A program made the translations under genes and the position numbers. A stretch of 64,000 nt of DNA from an uncultured Eubacterium sp. GTDB taxonomy: Bacteria > Bacillota > Clostridia > Oscillospirales > Acutalibacteraceae. Location of the stretch: positions 1-64,000 of the forward strand of contig CALWHV010000001.1 of assembly GCA_944380545.1 (NCBI GenBank), given 5' to 3'. Under the pieces are notes generated by a model. It did not search any database, was not told the origin of the DNA, and saw only the letters and a program-made list of their open reading frames with translations. Shown here one piece after another: positions 15,931-24,448 of this stretch (its first letter is position 1; each line of letters starts with the position of its first letter).

Positions 15931-16361
15931 AAGCCGTTTCCTCCAAGCGTTTTTTCCATATGTATGTGGGGGCATCCCTCGTCAAGATAAGTTTCTCCGT
16001 CCGCCTTGAAGCCAAGCTTTTCGTAAAAGCCGCGCGCCCTGCACTGTGCGGAAAGCTCGCACCGCTCGGCTCCAAGCTCGGATGCCTTTTTGCATACGGC
16101 GTTCATAATCTCGCTTCCCGCGCCGGAGCCTCGGTGTTTTTTAAGCACCGCCATTCTGCCTATATGGTAGCTCCTGCCGCCGTCCTCGGTGAAGAGCCGC
16201 GCCGTTCCCGCCGCTTCACCGTCGATAAACAGCACGGCGTGTATGCAGCGTTTGTCCGTTTCGTCAAACTCGTCGTTAAAGCCCTGCTCCTTGATGAACA
16301 CCTCGCGGCGTATGCTCTCCGCCTCCGCCGGCAGGGCGCGGCTGAATCTTATCTCGTGCAT
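15927..16361 (-). CDS. GNAT family N-acetyltransferase
   Basis: A 144-residue GNAT acetyltransferase. The acetyl-CoA P-loop motif is IGRMAVLKKHRGSGAGSEI, followed by ELSAQCRARGFYEKLGFKAD, typical of the ElaA/YjcF-like subgroup; EVFIKEQGFNDEFDETD near the N-terminus is characteristic of that subgroup. Substrate unknown. GAGG precedes the ATG. It is first in the operon with the GH30 gene and trmO, driven by the promoter at 16392-16420. The functional relation of these three genes is not evident. Confidence 0.87.
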   Translation of the reverse strand: MHEIRFSRALPAEAESIRREVFIKEQGFNDEFDETDKRCIHAVLFIDGEAAGTARLFTEDGGRSYHIGRMAVLKKHRGSGAGSEIMNAVCKKASELGAERCELSAQCRARGFYEKLGFKADGETYLDEGCPHIHMEKTLGGNGL

Positions 16362-16391
16362 ATTTTTTGCCTCTTTTTTTCGTATAATCTT

Positions 16392-16420
16392 ACTATAACA
16401 TCAACGCCCGTTACATTCAA
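16392..16420 (-). promoter_or_regulatory. Promoter of the GNAT-GH30-trmO operon
   Basis: On the minus strand, TTGAAT (16415-16420), 17-bp spacer, TATAGT (16392-16397). Confidence 0.65.
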
Positions 16421-16432
16421 TATAATATTTTC

Positions 16433-16461
16433 TTGCATTTTTATAAGTTTTGTAGTAAAAT
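16433..16461 (+). promoter_or_regulatory. Promoter of the amino acid ABC transporter operon
   Basis: TTGCAT (16433-16438), 17-bp spacer, TAAAAT (16456-16461). It is divergent to the GNAT operon promoter, only 12 bases away, so a shared regulator is possible. Confidence 0.65.
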
Positions 16462-16506
16462 TATAAAACATTAACAAACCAATACATATTTAAAGGAGAA
16501 AGAACG

Positions 16507-17361
16507 ATGAAAAAAGCAGTTAAATTTTTGTCCGTTATCCTTGCCGTTATCGTTGTCGCCGTGTCCTTTGCGGCGTGCGGCGGCTCGGACACACCTGCCG
16601 TTAAGGTTATCGAAATCAATATTTCCGATGAAGAATATGCCTTCGGCGTTGATAAGAACCAGCCTGAGCTTAAAGAGCAGGCAAACGCCTTTATCGCTCA
16701 GATAAAGGAGGACGGCACGCTTGATGAGATCTGCAACCGCTATTTCGGCGGCGGCGAGCCCGTCGGCGTTACCTCCGCTGCGCTTGACGCTTCAAAAGAT
16801 CAGCTCATAGTTGCAACTAACGCCGAGTTTGAGCCGTTCGAGTATAAAAACGGCGACACCTTCTACGGCATCGATATGGAGGTTGCAAAGCTTTTTGCAG
16901 ACAGCATCGGCAAAGAGCTCGTTATCCAGGATATGAATTTTGACGCCGTTGTGCTTTCCGTTCAGCAGCAGAAGTGCGATATCGCAATGGCAGGCCTCAC
17001 CGTTTCCGAGGAGAGGGCGCAGCAGGTTGATTTCACGGATTCCTACTATGCGGCTTCTCAGCGCGTTATCGTCAGGGGAGACGACACCAGGTTCGACAAC
17101 TGCAAGACCAAGGAGGATGTTGACGCTATCCTCAATTCCCTTGATTCCTCCGCAAAGATAGGCGGTCAGAACGGCACCACGGGTCAGTCCTATGTTGAGG
17201 GCAGCGACAGCCTCGGCTTCCCCGGACTTCAGGCTCAGTTCGTCGGCTTTGCAAACGGCTCTCTCGCGGTTCAGGCGCTTATGAATAACAACCTTGATCT
17301 TGTTATTATCGACGCCGCTCCCGCAGCAGCAATCACCACTTCCATAAACGCCGTTAACTGA
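16507..17361 (+). CDS. Amino acid ABC transporter substrate-binding lipoprotein, apparently circularly permuted
   Basis: A 284-residue lipoprotein (lipobox SFAAC, Cys24) of the polar amino acid binding family. The usual start of the mature domain (LIVATNAEFEPFEYKNGD) appears only at about residue 99; AGLTVSEERAQQVDFTDSYY and IGGQNGTTGQSYVEG follow in canonical order. Residues 33-80 (SDEEYAFGVDKNQPEL, then IAQIKEDGTLDEICNRYFGG) are what normally forms the C-terminal end of this fold, and the protein stops at VIIDAAPAAAITTSINAVN where that part should follow. The order is thus C-terminal segment, then N-lobe and C-lobe, the pattern of a circular permutation. AAAGGAG precedes the ATG. It delivers its ligand (probably a polar amino acid or cystine) to the permease and ATPase encoded next. 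Confidence 0.88.
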   Translation: MKKAVKFLSVILAVIVVAVSFAACGGSDTPAVKVIEINISDEEYAFGVDKNQPELKEQANAFIAQIKEDGTLDEICNRYFGGGEPVGVTSAALDASKDQLIVATNAEFEPFEYKNGDTFYGIDMEVAKLFADSIGKELVIQDMNFDAVVLSVQQQKCDIAMAGLTVSEERAQQVDFTDSYYAASQRVIVRGDDTRFDNCKTKEDVDAILNSLDSSAKIGGQNGTTGQSYVEGSDSLGFPGLQAQFVGFANGSLAVQALMNNNLDLVIIDAAPAAAITTSINAVN

Positions 17362-17384
17362 CGCGCAAAAAAATACTCGCAAGC

Positions 17385-17420
17385 AACCTCGCCCCGACAG
17401 ACGGGGTGAGGCTGTTTTTT
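17385..17420 (+). terminator. Intra-operon terminator between binding protein and permease
   Basis: CCTCGCCCC (17387-17395) paired with GGGGTGAGG (17403-17411), one G-T pair, followed by CTGTTTTTTG. The permease starts 25 bases later with no promoter of its own visible, so this probably acts as a partial terminator that keeps the binding protein in molar excess. Confidence 0.8.
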
Positions 17421-17444
17421 GAGTAAAGACGGGATTTATTTGAT

Positions 17445-18155
17445 ATGCAGAATTTTGATAAAAAAATTGATGTCTTTCTTCAAAGCTTCATAGATAACGG
17501 CGGCTACAACGATGTGCTTACCGGCCTTAAAAACACCGCGATAATCGCCGTTCTCGGCCTTATCATCGGCATCGTTATCGGCACGGTTATCGCCGCCGTA
17601 AAGGTGGTTCCCAAAAATAATATCGTGGTAAAGGCGCTCGATAAGATATGCGGCCTTTATGTTTCTCTTTTCCGTGGAACTCCTATGGTCGTACAGCTTC
17701 TTGTTTTCTATTATGTTATGCTGCCTCTGCTGGGGCTCAACCTCAATTCGGTCGCCGTTGCGGTCGTCGTGTTCGGTATGAATTCCGGCGCTTATGTATC
17801 GGAGATTATGCGCGCCGGCATCCTTTCCGTCGATCCCGGGCAGATGGAGGGCGGCCGCTCCGTCGGCCTCAGCTACGGCACCACAATGATGAAGATAATC
17901 ATTCCCCAGGCGGTAAAGAATATCCTGCCCACGCTCGGCAACGAGTTCATTTCCCTTATAAAGGAAACCTCCGTCGTCAGCTTCGTGGGAGCGATGGACC
18001 TCTATGTCGCCTTCAGCCGCATCGGCTCCAATAACTATGAATTTATGGTGCCCTATCTCGTTATGGCGGCAATATATATCGTGCTTGTTTTCCTCATCTC
18101 CATGCTTGTTAAATTTATGGAAAGGAGCCTGCGTAAAAGTGATAAAGGTATGTGA
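17445..18155 (+). CDS. Amino acid ABC transporter permease
   Basis: A 236-residue permease of the HisMQ/GlnP family with about five membrane segments. The EAA coupling motif is seen as [21 protein letters not shown], preceded by [27 protein letters not shown], both diagnostic. [19 protein letters not shown] is the family's first-loop motif. It forms a homodimer in the membrane and pairs with the ATPase encoded by the overlapping next gene. Confidence 0.95.
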   Translation: MQNFDKKIDVFLQSFIDNGGYNDVLTGLKNTAIIAVLGLIIGIVIGTVIAAVKVVPKNNIVVKALDKICGLYVSLFRGTPMVVQLLVFYYVMLPLLGLNLNSVAVAVVVFGMNSGAYVSEIMRAGILSVDPGQMEGGRSVGLSYGTTMMKIIIPQAVKNILPTLGNEFISLIKETSVVSFVGAMDLYVAFSRIGSNNYEFMVPYLVMAAIYIVLVFLISMLVKFMERSLRKSDKGM

Positions 18156-18861
18156 CCTCAAAAAAAGCTTCGGCAGCAACAATGTGCTGCGCGGCATAAA
18201 TTATGAGATTCATAAAAACGAAAAGATAGTTATCATCGGTCCGTCCGGCTCCGGCAAAAGCACTTTTTTAAGATGCCTCAACCTGCTTGAAAAGCCAACC
18301 TCCGGCGAGATTTGGTTTGACGGGCAGCTTATAACGGATAAAAAGACCGATATAAACGAAGTCAGAAAGCATATGGGCATGGTCTTTCAGCACTTCAATC
18401 TTTTCCAAAATAAAACCATTATGGAAAATATCACGCTCGCTCCCGTTCATCTCAAGCTGATGAGCAGGGAGGAGGCGGGCGAAAAGGCGCTTTCCCTTCT
18501 GAAAAGGGTGGGGCTCTCCGATAAGGCGGACGCTTATCCCTCAAGCCTTTCCGGTGGGCAGAAGCAAAGGGCGGCGATAGTGCGCTCCCTTGCGATGAAC
18601 CCCAAGGTAATGCTGTTTGACGAGCCCACCTCCGCGCTTGACCCGGAGATGGTGGGCGAGGTGCTTCAGGTTATGAAGGACCTTGCGGACGGCGGTATGA
18701 CGATGGTGGTCGTCACCCACGAGATGGGCTTCGCGCGCGAGGTTGCTTCAAAAGTGCTCTTTATGGACGAGGGCGTTATTATGGAGGAGAACGCGCCGCA
18801 GGAGTTTTTCACATCTCCTAAAAATCCGCGCCTTTGCGATTTCCTTTCAAAGGTGCTTTAA
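18139..18861 (+). CDS. Amino acid ABC transporter ATP-binding protein
   Basis: A 240-residue ATPase of the GlnQ/HisP class. Walker A is GPSGSGKST (residues 34-42), the signature is LSGGQKQR, Walker B is [14 protein letters not shown] and the H-loop VVVTHEMGF. The GTG at 18139 is chosen because AAAGGAG lies 11 bases upstream and the frame begins [11 protein letters not shown] as expected; the open frame continues back to 18004 inside the permease. It overlaps the permease by 17 bases. Together with the two preceding genes it makes a complete polar amino acid importer. Confidence 0.95.
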   Translation: MIKVCDLKKSFGSNNVLRGINYEIHKNEKIVIIGPSGSGKSTFLRCLNLLEKPTSGEIWFDGQLITDKKTDINEVRKHMGMVFQHFNLFQNKTIMENITLAPVHLKLMSREEAGEKALSLLKRVGLSDKADAYPSSLSGGQKQRAAIVRSLAMNPKVMLFDEPTSALDPEMVGEVLQVMKDLADGGMTMVVVTHEMGFAREVASKVLFMDEGVIMEENAPQEFFTSPKNPRLCDFLSKVL

Positions 18862-18896
18862 GTTTTTTAAGCTGCACGGCGTTCGTTTGATTGCAT

Positions 18897-18939
18897 AAAA
18901 GCGCTCCGTTTCGGATCTGTTCCGAAGCGGAGCGCTTTT
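18897..18939. terminator. Bidirectional terminator after the ABC transporter
   Basis: AAAAGCGCTCCGTTTCGGA pairs with TCCGAAGCGGAGCGCTTTT. The A/U tracts are symmetrical, so it can also end the minus-strand esterase transcript. Confidence 0.88.
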
Positions 18940-18949
18940 GCCGTTTGTA

Positions 18950-19843
18950 TTATATATGAGCCTTGAAAAAATCAAGCATCTCGTCTATACATTCCCTTGA
19001 GTACGAGGGCGAGGGGTCAAGCACGGAAAAAACATGCGGCAGCTCCCTGCCCGTGTATTTGCCCTTGAAATCGTGCAGCGTGTTTTCAACGCCGGCAGCG
19101 TCAAGCGCTTTTTTCAGCTTGTAGGAATGGCTGCGTATAAAATCTCCGCTTGATGTTGCTATGTAAAACGGCGGCATATTTTTAACAACGATGTTCTCAA
19201 CATCCATATATTTATAGTATTTGCTCTTCTTGCAGTCCCGTCCCAGCAGCTCCGGCAGGTTCACATTCATAATTATGTTGGGGCTGATAAGGTCTGCGGC
19301 GGGCGAGATTGCCCCCACCGCCCTGAATTTAAGCGCCGGCTCGCCCACGCTGAAATTCTGCCTTTGTATGTATGACGCCGATATTGCCGAAACGCACACC
19401 GCCAGATGACCGCCCGCGGAATCGCCGGTAAGACAGCAGCGCGATATATCGGCGGGAAAGTCCGCGCTAAGCTCTTTGATCCTGTCAAACGCCAGAAATA
19501 TGTCCTCTATCTGCTGCCAAAATCTGTATTTGCCCGCCAGGCGGTAGTTGATGTTGAATACGCACCATCCGCGCTTTGCAAGCGCAAGGCAGTAGTTCTT
19601 GTTTATCTCCTTGCTGCCCGCCATCCAGCCGCCGCCGTGTATGTCTATTATCACAGGCAGGGGAGAATCGGCGTTTTCGGGAAAATATACATCCAGCATA
19701 TGCTCCTTCAAGCCGTCGTCCGCATAGCAGATGTCGCAAACGGCGGTAACTCCCGCCGCCGGCGTCTGTCCGGCGAGCCGCTCAAAATCCTCTTTTGCGT
19801 TCTGCTTCCAGAATAATTTAAGAACAGGCGTAAAGATACTCAT
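18950..19843 (-). CDS. Alpha/beta hydrolase (acetyl esterase / hormone-sensitive lipase type)
   Basis: A 297-residue serine hydrolase. The oxyanion motif HGGGW is at 69-73 and the nucleophile Ser142 is in GDSAGGH, as in the HSL-type esterase family; the acid and histidine are likely in SSGDFIRSH and LPHVFSV. No signal peptide. It may deacetylate carbohydrates, in keeping with the glycoside hydrolases in the window, but the substrate is not determined. ATG at 19843 has GAGGTGG at -7; the open frame runs back to 19909 within carD. It is transcribed with carD, 28 bases upstream. Confidence 0.82.
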   Translation of the reverse strand: MSIFTPVLKLFWKQNAKEDFERLAGQTPAAGVTAVCDICYADDGLKEHMLDVYFPENADSPLPVIIDIHGGGWMAGSKEINKNYCLALAKRGWCVFNINYRLAGKYRFWQQIEDIFLAFDRIKELSADFPADISRCCLTGDSAGGHLAVCVSAISASYIQRQNFSVGEPALKFRAVGAISPAADLISPNIIMNVNLPELLGRDCKKSKYYKYMDVENIVVKNMPPFYIATSSGDFIRSHSYKLKKALDAAGVENTLHDFKGKYTGRELPHVFSVLDPSPSYSRECIDEMLDFFKAHI

Positions 19844-19871
19844 AATTCCACCTCGGTAAAATATACTCCCG

Positions 19872-20375
19872 TTACGCGGCTTCAAGCACTTTTTCAATAA
19901 AGGGCTCAACCTCTTTCATCTCAAGCTCCATAACAAACGCTATCTCGCTGTTGATGATGGTTCGCGCCTTTTTGTAAAATCTGTCGTCGGAAACGGAAAG
20001 ACTCTTTCCGTCCGCCTCAAGCGCCGCCTTTTTCTCACGCAGCGTCTTTATAAGGCGCAGCAGCTCCTTTCGCTCGGCTGCGTTGATTATCCGCTTGTAT
20101 TCCTCGCGCCTTGCGTTCGCGTTGTCAAGCCATATAATATCGCAGCTCGGAATGGATTTTATCATCTCTATTATCTCGTCCTGCGTCAGCACCTTTTTCA
20201 TCCTTGCCGTCAGCGCTTCGCTGTCAACCGGCACAAAGATGGTCTCCCTGCGGTTGATGTATGGCGTCAATATATAATATGTTTTGGTCTCTCTTGCAAA
20301 TCTTTCCTGCTTGATGTCCGTTATGACGCACGCCCCGTTAGAGCCGTACACAAAAACATCGCCTGTTTTAAACAA
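19872..20375 (-). CDS. CarD family transcriptional regulator
   Basis: A 168-residue CarD/CdnL-type protein, which binds the RNA polymerase beta subunit and stabilises open complexes at sigma-A promoters. The N-terminal Tudor-like RNAP-interacting domain begins LFKTGDVFVYGSNGACVITDI and includes YYILTPYINRRETIFVPVDS; the C-terminal half is helical (EEYKRIINAAERKELLRLIK). The start is taken as TTG at 20375 because AGGAG lies exactly eight bases upstream and family members begin with this FKxGD strand; GTG at 20384 is less likely. A TATAAT box on the minus strand at 20453-20458 probably belongs to its promoter. Confidence 0.9.
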   Translation of the reverse strand: MFKTGDVFVYGSNGACVITDIKQERFARETKTYYILTPYINRRETIFVPVDSEALTARMKKVLTQDEIIEMIKSIPSCDIIWLDNANARREEYKRIINAAERKELLRLIKTLREKKAALEADGKSLSVSDDRFYKKARTIINSEIAFVMELEMKEVEPFIEKVLEAA

Positions 20376-20605
20376 TTCCCTCACTCCTGTTTTATTTCCC
20401 CTGCGGGATAAGCTGTGTAAAATTTGCGTTACCAATAATTTCTTTCTTCATTATTATAGCACATTTTGCACGATTTTAACAGAGTAATTTTACAAATAGT
20501 AGAAAATTGTTGCCTTTCCTGCGCTTATGCGTTACTTTTTTATGCCCGCCTGCAACAAAGCTTTTGAAAAACGCGGCGTTTTTTTGCCGCACCGTAATTT
20601 TCGGC

Positions 20606-20633
20606 TTGAAAAATCATCGTTATATGTTAAAAT
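20606..20633 (+). promoter_or_regulatory. Promoter of the secreted M14 peptidase gene
   Basis: TTGAAA (20606-20611), 16-bp spacer, TAAAAT (20628-20633), 40 bases before the TTG start. Confidence 0.55.
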
Positions 20634-20672
20634 AATATCAGTGTTTATTTATAAAGAAAAGAGGCGCTTGTT

Positions 20673-23600
20673 TTGAAGAAAAAGCTCTCCCTCGCGCTTT
20701 CGCTGCTCGTTTTCGCGGCGGTGTCGGCGCTCGCATTCTCGGCGTTCGCAGCCGAAGGCTTCACGGTTAAGTACAACAGCGTTATGGCGTCCGGCACAAA
20801 GCAGCAGCTGCAGGTCGTTATAGATTCCTCGGCGGGTGCTTCAAACGAATCGTTCACCTCGTCTGACACCCGCGTGTTAACGGTAAGCGATTCCGGCGTC
20901 GTTACCGCCGTGTCGGCGGGCACGGCGCGCGTCACCTATTCTCCGAACGGCACGGATAAAAGCTCGGTCTCAATAACCGTAAAGCCGATGCCGTCAAGCC
21001 TGTCCTTATCCGCCTCCTCAAAGGAGATAAACGAGGGGCAGAGCTTCAATATGAACGCTAAAACAGATTCCTCTGCCTATCCCTGCAAAATAAGATACAT
21101 CACATCAAACAGCGCCGTCGCGTCCGTATCAGCCTCCGGCACGGTCACCGGCAGAAGCTCGGGCACGGCTGTTATTACGGCAATAACGGAAAACGGCATC
21201 AGAAGGTCCTGCACCGTAACCGTTTATCCGTCCGGCGGCATCTCGCTCAACAAAACCGCGCAGCGCGTCAGCGCGCAGTATGATAATGTCTCCCGCGTCG
21301 TTTACGGCTCCAGCGTCCGCGGCAGGGAGCTTGAGGCTTTTGTGATAGAGGGCGGCGGCAGCAATTCAAAAACCCTGCTTTGCACCTTTGCCGTTCACGG
21401 CTTTGAGGATAACTATGCGCACGACGGCAAGGTGCTCGTCCAGTGCGCAAACAGCCTTATTGAATATATCGCTCAGAACCCGTATATCCTCGGCAACTAC
21501 CGAATAGTGATAGTGCCCTGCGCAAATCCGGACGGCACTATTGACGGCGTAAACAATCTGCGCACCGGCTCAAACGCCTTCGGCAGATGCACCGCCGCCA
21601 ATGTCGATATGAACCGCGATTTCATCTCCGGCAAATTCAGGGCGCAGGAGAGCCGCGCCCTTCGCCAGCTTATGTACGATTATGATATTGATTCATACAT
21701 TGATTTTCACGGCTGGCTCGATTCCGTTCTCGGCAACGGCACTTTTGTTGACATTTTCAGAAGCGAATGCGGCATCTCAAGAGATCAAACGGGTCATTAC
21801 GGCGCTTCCTCCGGCTATATTATGGGCTGGGTAAACGATAATCTCGGCGCGCGCAGCGCTCTTGTAGAATTTAAAAGCCCCTCAACCTGCAACTACCGCC
21901 AGGTGGCAAACGGCATCAGGCGCGTCTGCTCCGGCAGCACAAGCGCGTCAGGCGGCGGTATGGTTCTGGAGTATTCCGACAGCATCCCCGCGCCCCAGGG
22001 CTTAAAGGTAAACTGGATTTCAACCGAAAGCCTTGAGCTTCGCTGGGATCCCGTCTCCGGCACAAAGGGCTACCAGGTTCAGTTCAGTAAGGACGGCGTT
22101 AACTGGAGCTCTGCGGAAGTGTTCGCGCAGGATTCGGCAATCCTTCGCGGGCTCGATATCGGCTGCACCTATAAGTTCAGAGTGCGCGGCTTCACATATT
22201 CCGGCAATGTAAGAACATATTCAACTCATTTTTCCGGCTGGAAAACATACAGCACCAAGCCGGACGCAGTTGAGGGCTTCACCGTTTCAGGCAGAACGGC
22301 GGACGGCTCCGCCGTTATTCTGAACTGGCGGCAGAAGCTCAATGCAGACGGTTATAATCTTTACCGCTACACAAGCGCGGGCTGGCAAAAGATAGCCACG
22401 CTCACCGGCTCTATGAGCGGGAATTACAGGGTGCCGGTAAATCCCGATTCGCCCTATACCTTCGCCATCGAGGCGTATAAGGGCGACACCGTCACCGTGA
22501 GCGAAAGAACGCAGCTCAACACCTATTCAGCAGCGCCCGCTCCGTCGGGAGTCAGCGCCGCGGCGGTTTCTCAAAACACCGTAAGGGTGCAGTGGAACTC
22601 AAAAAGCGGCCTCGGCTATTATGTTCAGCTCGCTCAGGACAGCAGCTTCACCCGCGGCGTCATAACACGCTATGCCGCGCCCGGCTCGTCCTATTGCGAT
22701 ATAGACACGCCCGCCGACAGCAGCGGGTATTATGCCCGCGTGCGCTCCTGCCGCAGCTACGGCTCAGAGGAGATCTGCGGCGGCTATTCTCAGGCAGTAA
22801 GCGTAAACGGCGGCCTTTTCAAGCCGGAAGGGCTCACGGTCTATGCAAGAGGGGATCACGGCACTGATCTCTATCTGCGTTGGAACGGGGTGGAAAAGGC
22901 GGACGGCTATAAGGTCTATATAGTTTCGGGCGGCAGCAGGATTTTCAAAGGCTCCACAACCGATAATTATTTCGTTTTCACCGATCTCACCGCCGGCTGG
23001 GTTTATGATGTGGTCGTTGAGGCGTATAACGAAAGCGCCGTCAGCGAAAGCGAGCTCGTTTCCGTATGCGCCGCGCCGCAGGATATGGGCGCGATAACCG
23101 TTACCGCAACGGGCGATACGCTCACAGCCTCCTGGCAGCAGACGCCGTACCACGGCTATCTTGTTCAGTGGTCGCGCGATTCTGAATTTGCAACGGTAGA
23201 GGGCAGCGCGTATGTAAACGGCGGCTCAACGCTTTCCTACAGCGCCTCCGTAAAGAATGCTGATGAATATTATGTCAGGGTGCGCGCCTTTAAAAACTTT
23301 GAGGGCGAGCGCGTCTTCGGCGCGTTCTGTGCTCCTCAGCACGCGCTCGTAAAGCCGCAGGCGCCGTCAGGCTATAATGTCTATGCCCGCGGCGATAACG
23401 GCACAGACCTCTATCTTGAATGGAACGAATCTACCGGCGCGCAGGGCTACAGGGTCTATATCGTTTCCGGCAGCGGCGACATCCTAAAGGGCAGCACAAC
23501 CGAAAACCGCTTTGTGTTCACCGATCTGACCCCGTCGTGGAACTATACCGTTATGGTTGTCGCGTTCAACGGCTCAATGTCGTCTTCGTCAAAAACCACT

Positions 23601-23903
23601 GTCTGCGCCGCTCCCGTGGCGGTCACGGGCGCAAAGGCTTCGCTCACGCAAGATGGCGTTACACTCAGCTGGGACGCCGCCTCCTGCCACGGCTATCTTG
23701 TGCAGTGGTCAAAAACGGAGGATTTTTCGTCCGACGCAGCCTCGGCTTATATCGACGGCTCTGAAAACGCCTTTTATGATATCCCTTTCGGCGAGGATGC
23801 AAAAGATTATTATTTCCGCGTAAGGATGTGGAAATGGTTTGAAGACGAGCGTGTGTTCGGCGAGTTCAGCGAGCCGCTGACGGCTGTAAGCACAGAATCA
23901 TAA
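20673..23903 (+). CDS. Secreted zinc carboxypeptidase (M14) with Ig-like and fibronectin type III domains
   Basis: A 1076-residue secreted protein with a signal peptide (LSLALSLLVFAAVSALAFSAFAA). Two BIG2-type Ig-like domains (about 30-110 and 110-190; VSAGTARVTYS, SSGTAVITAIT) precede an M14 peptidase domain (about 205-430). Zinc ligands are His242 and Glu245 in HGFE and His346 in DFHGW; the catalytic Glu399 is in LVEFKSP; NPDG and VDMNRDF are also conserved. The rest (about 440-1076) is an array of roughly seven fibronectin type III domains. No LPXTG or other anchor is evident. The TTG start at 20673 has AGAGGCG upstream. Probably trims cell-wall peptides or proteins outside the cell; the substrate is inferred from the family only. 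Confidence 0.88.
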   Translation: MKKKLSLALSLLVFAAVSALAFSAFAAEGFTVKYNSVMASGTKQQLQVVIDSSAGASNESFTSSDTRVLTVSDSGVVTAVSAGTARVTYSPNGTDKSSVSITVKPMPSSLSLSASSKEINEGQSFNMNAKTDSSAYPCKIRYITSNSAVASVSASGTVTGRSSGTAVITAITENGIRRSCTVTVYPSGGISLNKTAQRVSAQYDNVSRVVYGSSVRGRELEAFVIEGGGSNSKTLLCTFAVHGFEDNYAHDGKVLVQCANSLIEYIAQNPYILGNYRIVIVPCANPDGTIDGVNNLRTGSNAFGRCTAANVDMNRDFISGKFRAQESRALRQLMYDYDIDSYIDFHGWLDSVLGNGTFVDIFRSECGISRDQTGHYGASSGYIMGWVNDNLGARSALVEFKSPSTCNYRQVANGIRRVCSGSTSASGGGMVLEYSDSIPAPQGLKVNWISTESLELRWDPVSGTKGYQVQFSKDGVNWSSAEVFAQDSAILRGLDIGCTYKFRVRGFTYSGNVRTYSTHFSGWKTYSTKPDAVEGFTVSGRTADGSAVILNWRQKLNADGYNLYRYTSAGWQKIATLTGSMSGNYRVPVNPDSPYTFAIEAYKGDTVTVSERTQLNTYSAAPAPSGVSAAAVSQNTVRVQWNSKSGLGYYVQLAQDSSFTRGVITRYAAPGSSYCDIDTPADSSGYYARVRSCRSYGSEEICGGYSQAVSVNGGLFKPEGLTVYARGDHGTDLYLRWNGVEKADGYKVYIVSGGSRIFKGSTTDNYFVFTDLTAGWVYDVVVEAYNESAVSESELVSVCAAPQDMGAITVTATGDTLTASWQQTPYHGYLVQWSRDSEFATVEGSAYVNGGSTLSYSASVKNADEYYVRVRAFKNFEGERVFGAFCAPQHALVKPQAPSGYNVYARGDNGTDLYLEWNESTGAQGYRVYIVSGSGDILKGSTTENRFVFTDLTPSWNYTVMVVAFNGSMSSSSKTTVCAAPVAVTGAKASLTQDGVTLSWDAASCHGYLVQWSKTEDFSSDAASAYIDGSENAFYDIPFGEDAKDYYFRVRMWKWFEDERVFGEFSEPLTAVSTES

Positions 23904-23913
23904 AGAAATAAAA

Positions 23914-23964
23914 AACAAGCCGTCGGGCAGCTTATCCTGCCGCCCGACGGCTTGTTTCTTTTTG
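23914..23964. terminator. Bidirectional terminator
   Basis: AACAAGCCGTCGGGC pairs perfectly with GCCCGACGGCTTGTT around an inner AGcttatcCTGCC loop. T-rich on both sides; it ends both the M14 gene and the convergent zinc-ribbon gene. Confidence 0.93.
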
Positions 23965-24408
23965 TTAAAACAGTACGCGGAACTTGAATTTCCTGCCGCA
24001 GTGCGGGCAGGTCGCCATATGCGTTCCTTTTGCCCTTTTCATCCTGAGCACGCAGCGGCAGCCGGGGCAGGTGCGAAAGATATGTGTTTTCCTGAATTTC
24101 CACCTGTTTTTTAAAAGCTTTATCTTTGCCGCAAAGAAGCTTTCTATCTTCATCCAGTTGTCGTTTTCTCTGCGCCTGTTTTGGTGCTTTTTTGAAAAGA
24201 TGCGCAAAAACGCAAAGATGAATATACCCGTGGCTATCGCCCAAAAAATCGTGTAGAATATCGAGTCAACGGCGTTTCCCAGAATAACGGCAAGCAGCAC
24301 CGCCGCAAGATAAAACCACATAAGCGCGCGGTACAGGCGGTCAACGCCGTATCTGCCGTACATAAATCTCTGGAATTTGACGCCGAGTTCGCTGAAAAAT
24401 TTTTTCAT
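23965..24408 (-). CDS. Hypothetical membrane protein with C-terminal zinc ribbon
   Basis: A 147-residue protein with two adjacent membrane segments (ALMWFYLAAVLLAVILG and IFYTIFWAIATGIFIFAFL), a basic linker and a C-terminal zinc ribbon with CPGC and CPHC knuckles (TCPGCRCVLRMKRAKGTHMA TCPHC region). This architecture is frequent in Oscillospiraceae next to J-domain genes. It lies 40 bases downstream of the J-domain protein and is probably co-transcribed. Function unknown; a membrane-associated partner of the DnaJ-like protein is a guess from context. Confidence 0.7.
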   Translation of the reverse strand: MKKFFSELGVKFQRFMYGRYGVDRLYRALMWFYLAAVLLAVILGNAVDSIFYTIFWAIATGIFIFAFLRIFSKKHQNRRRENDNWMKIESFFAAKIKLLKNRWKFRKTHIFRTCPGCRCVLRMKRAKGTHMATCPHCGRKFKFRVLF

Positions 24409-24448
24409 TTAATACGCTCCGATAATATTGTTTTTGCTTCCCGTCAGC

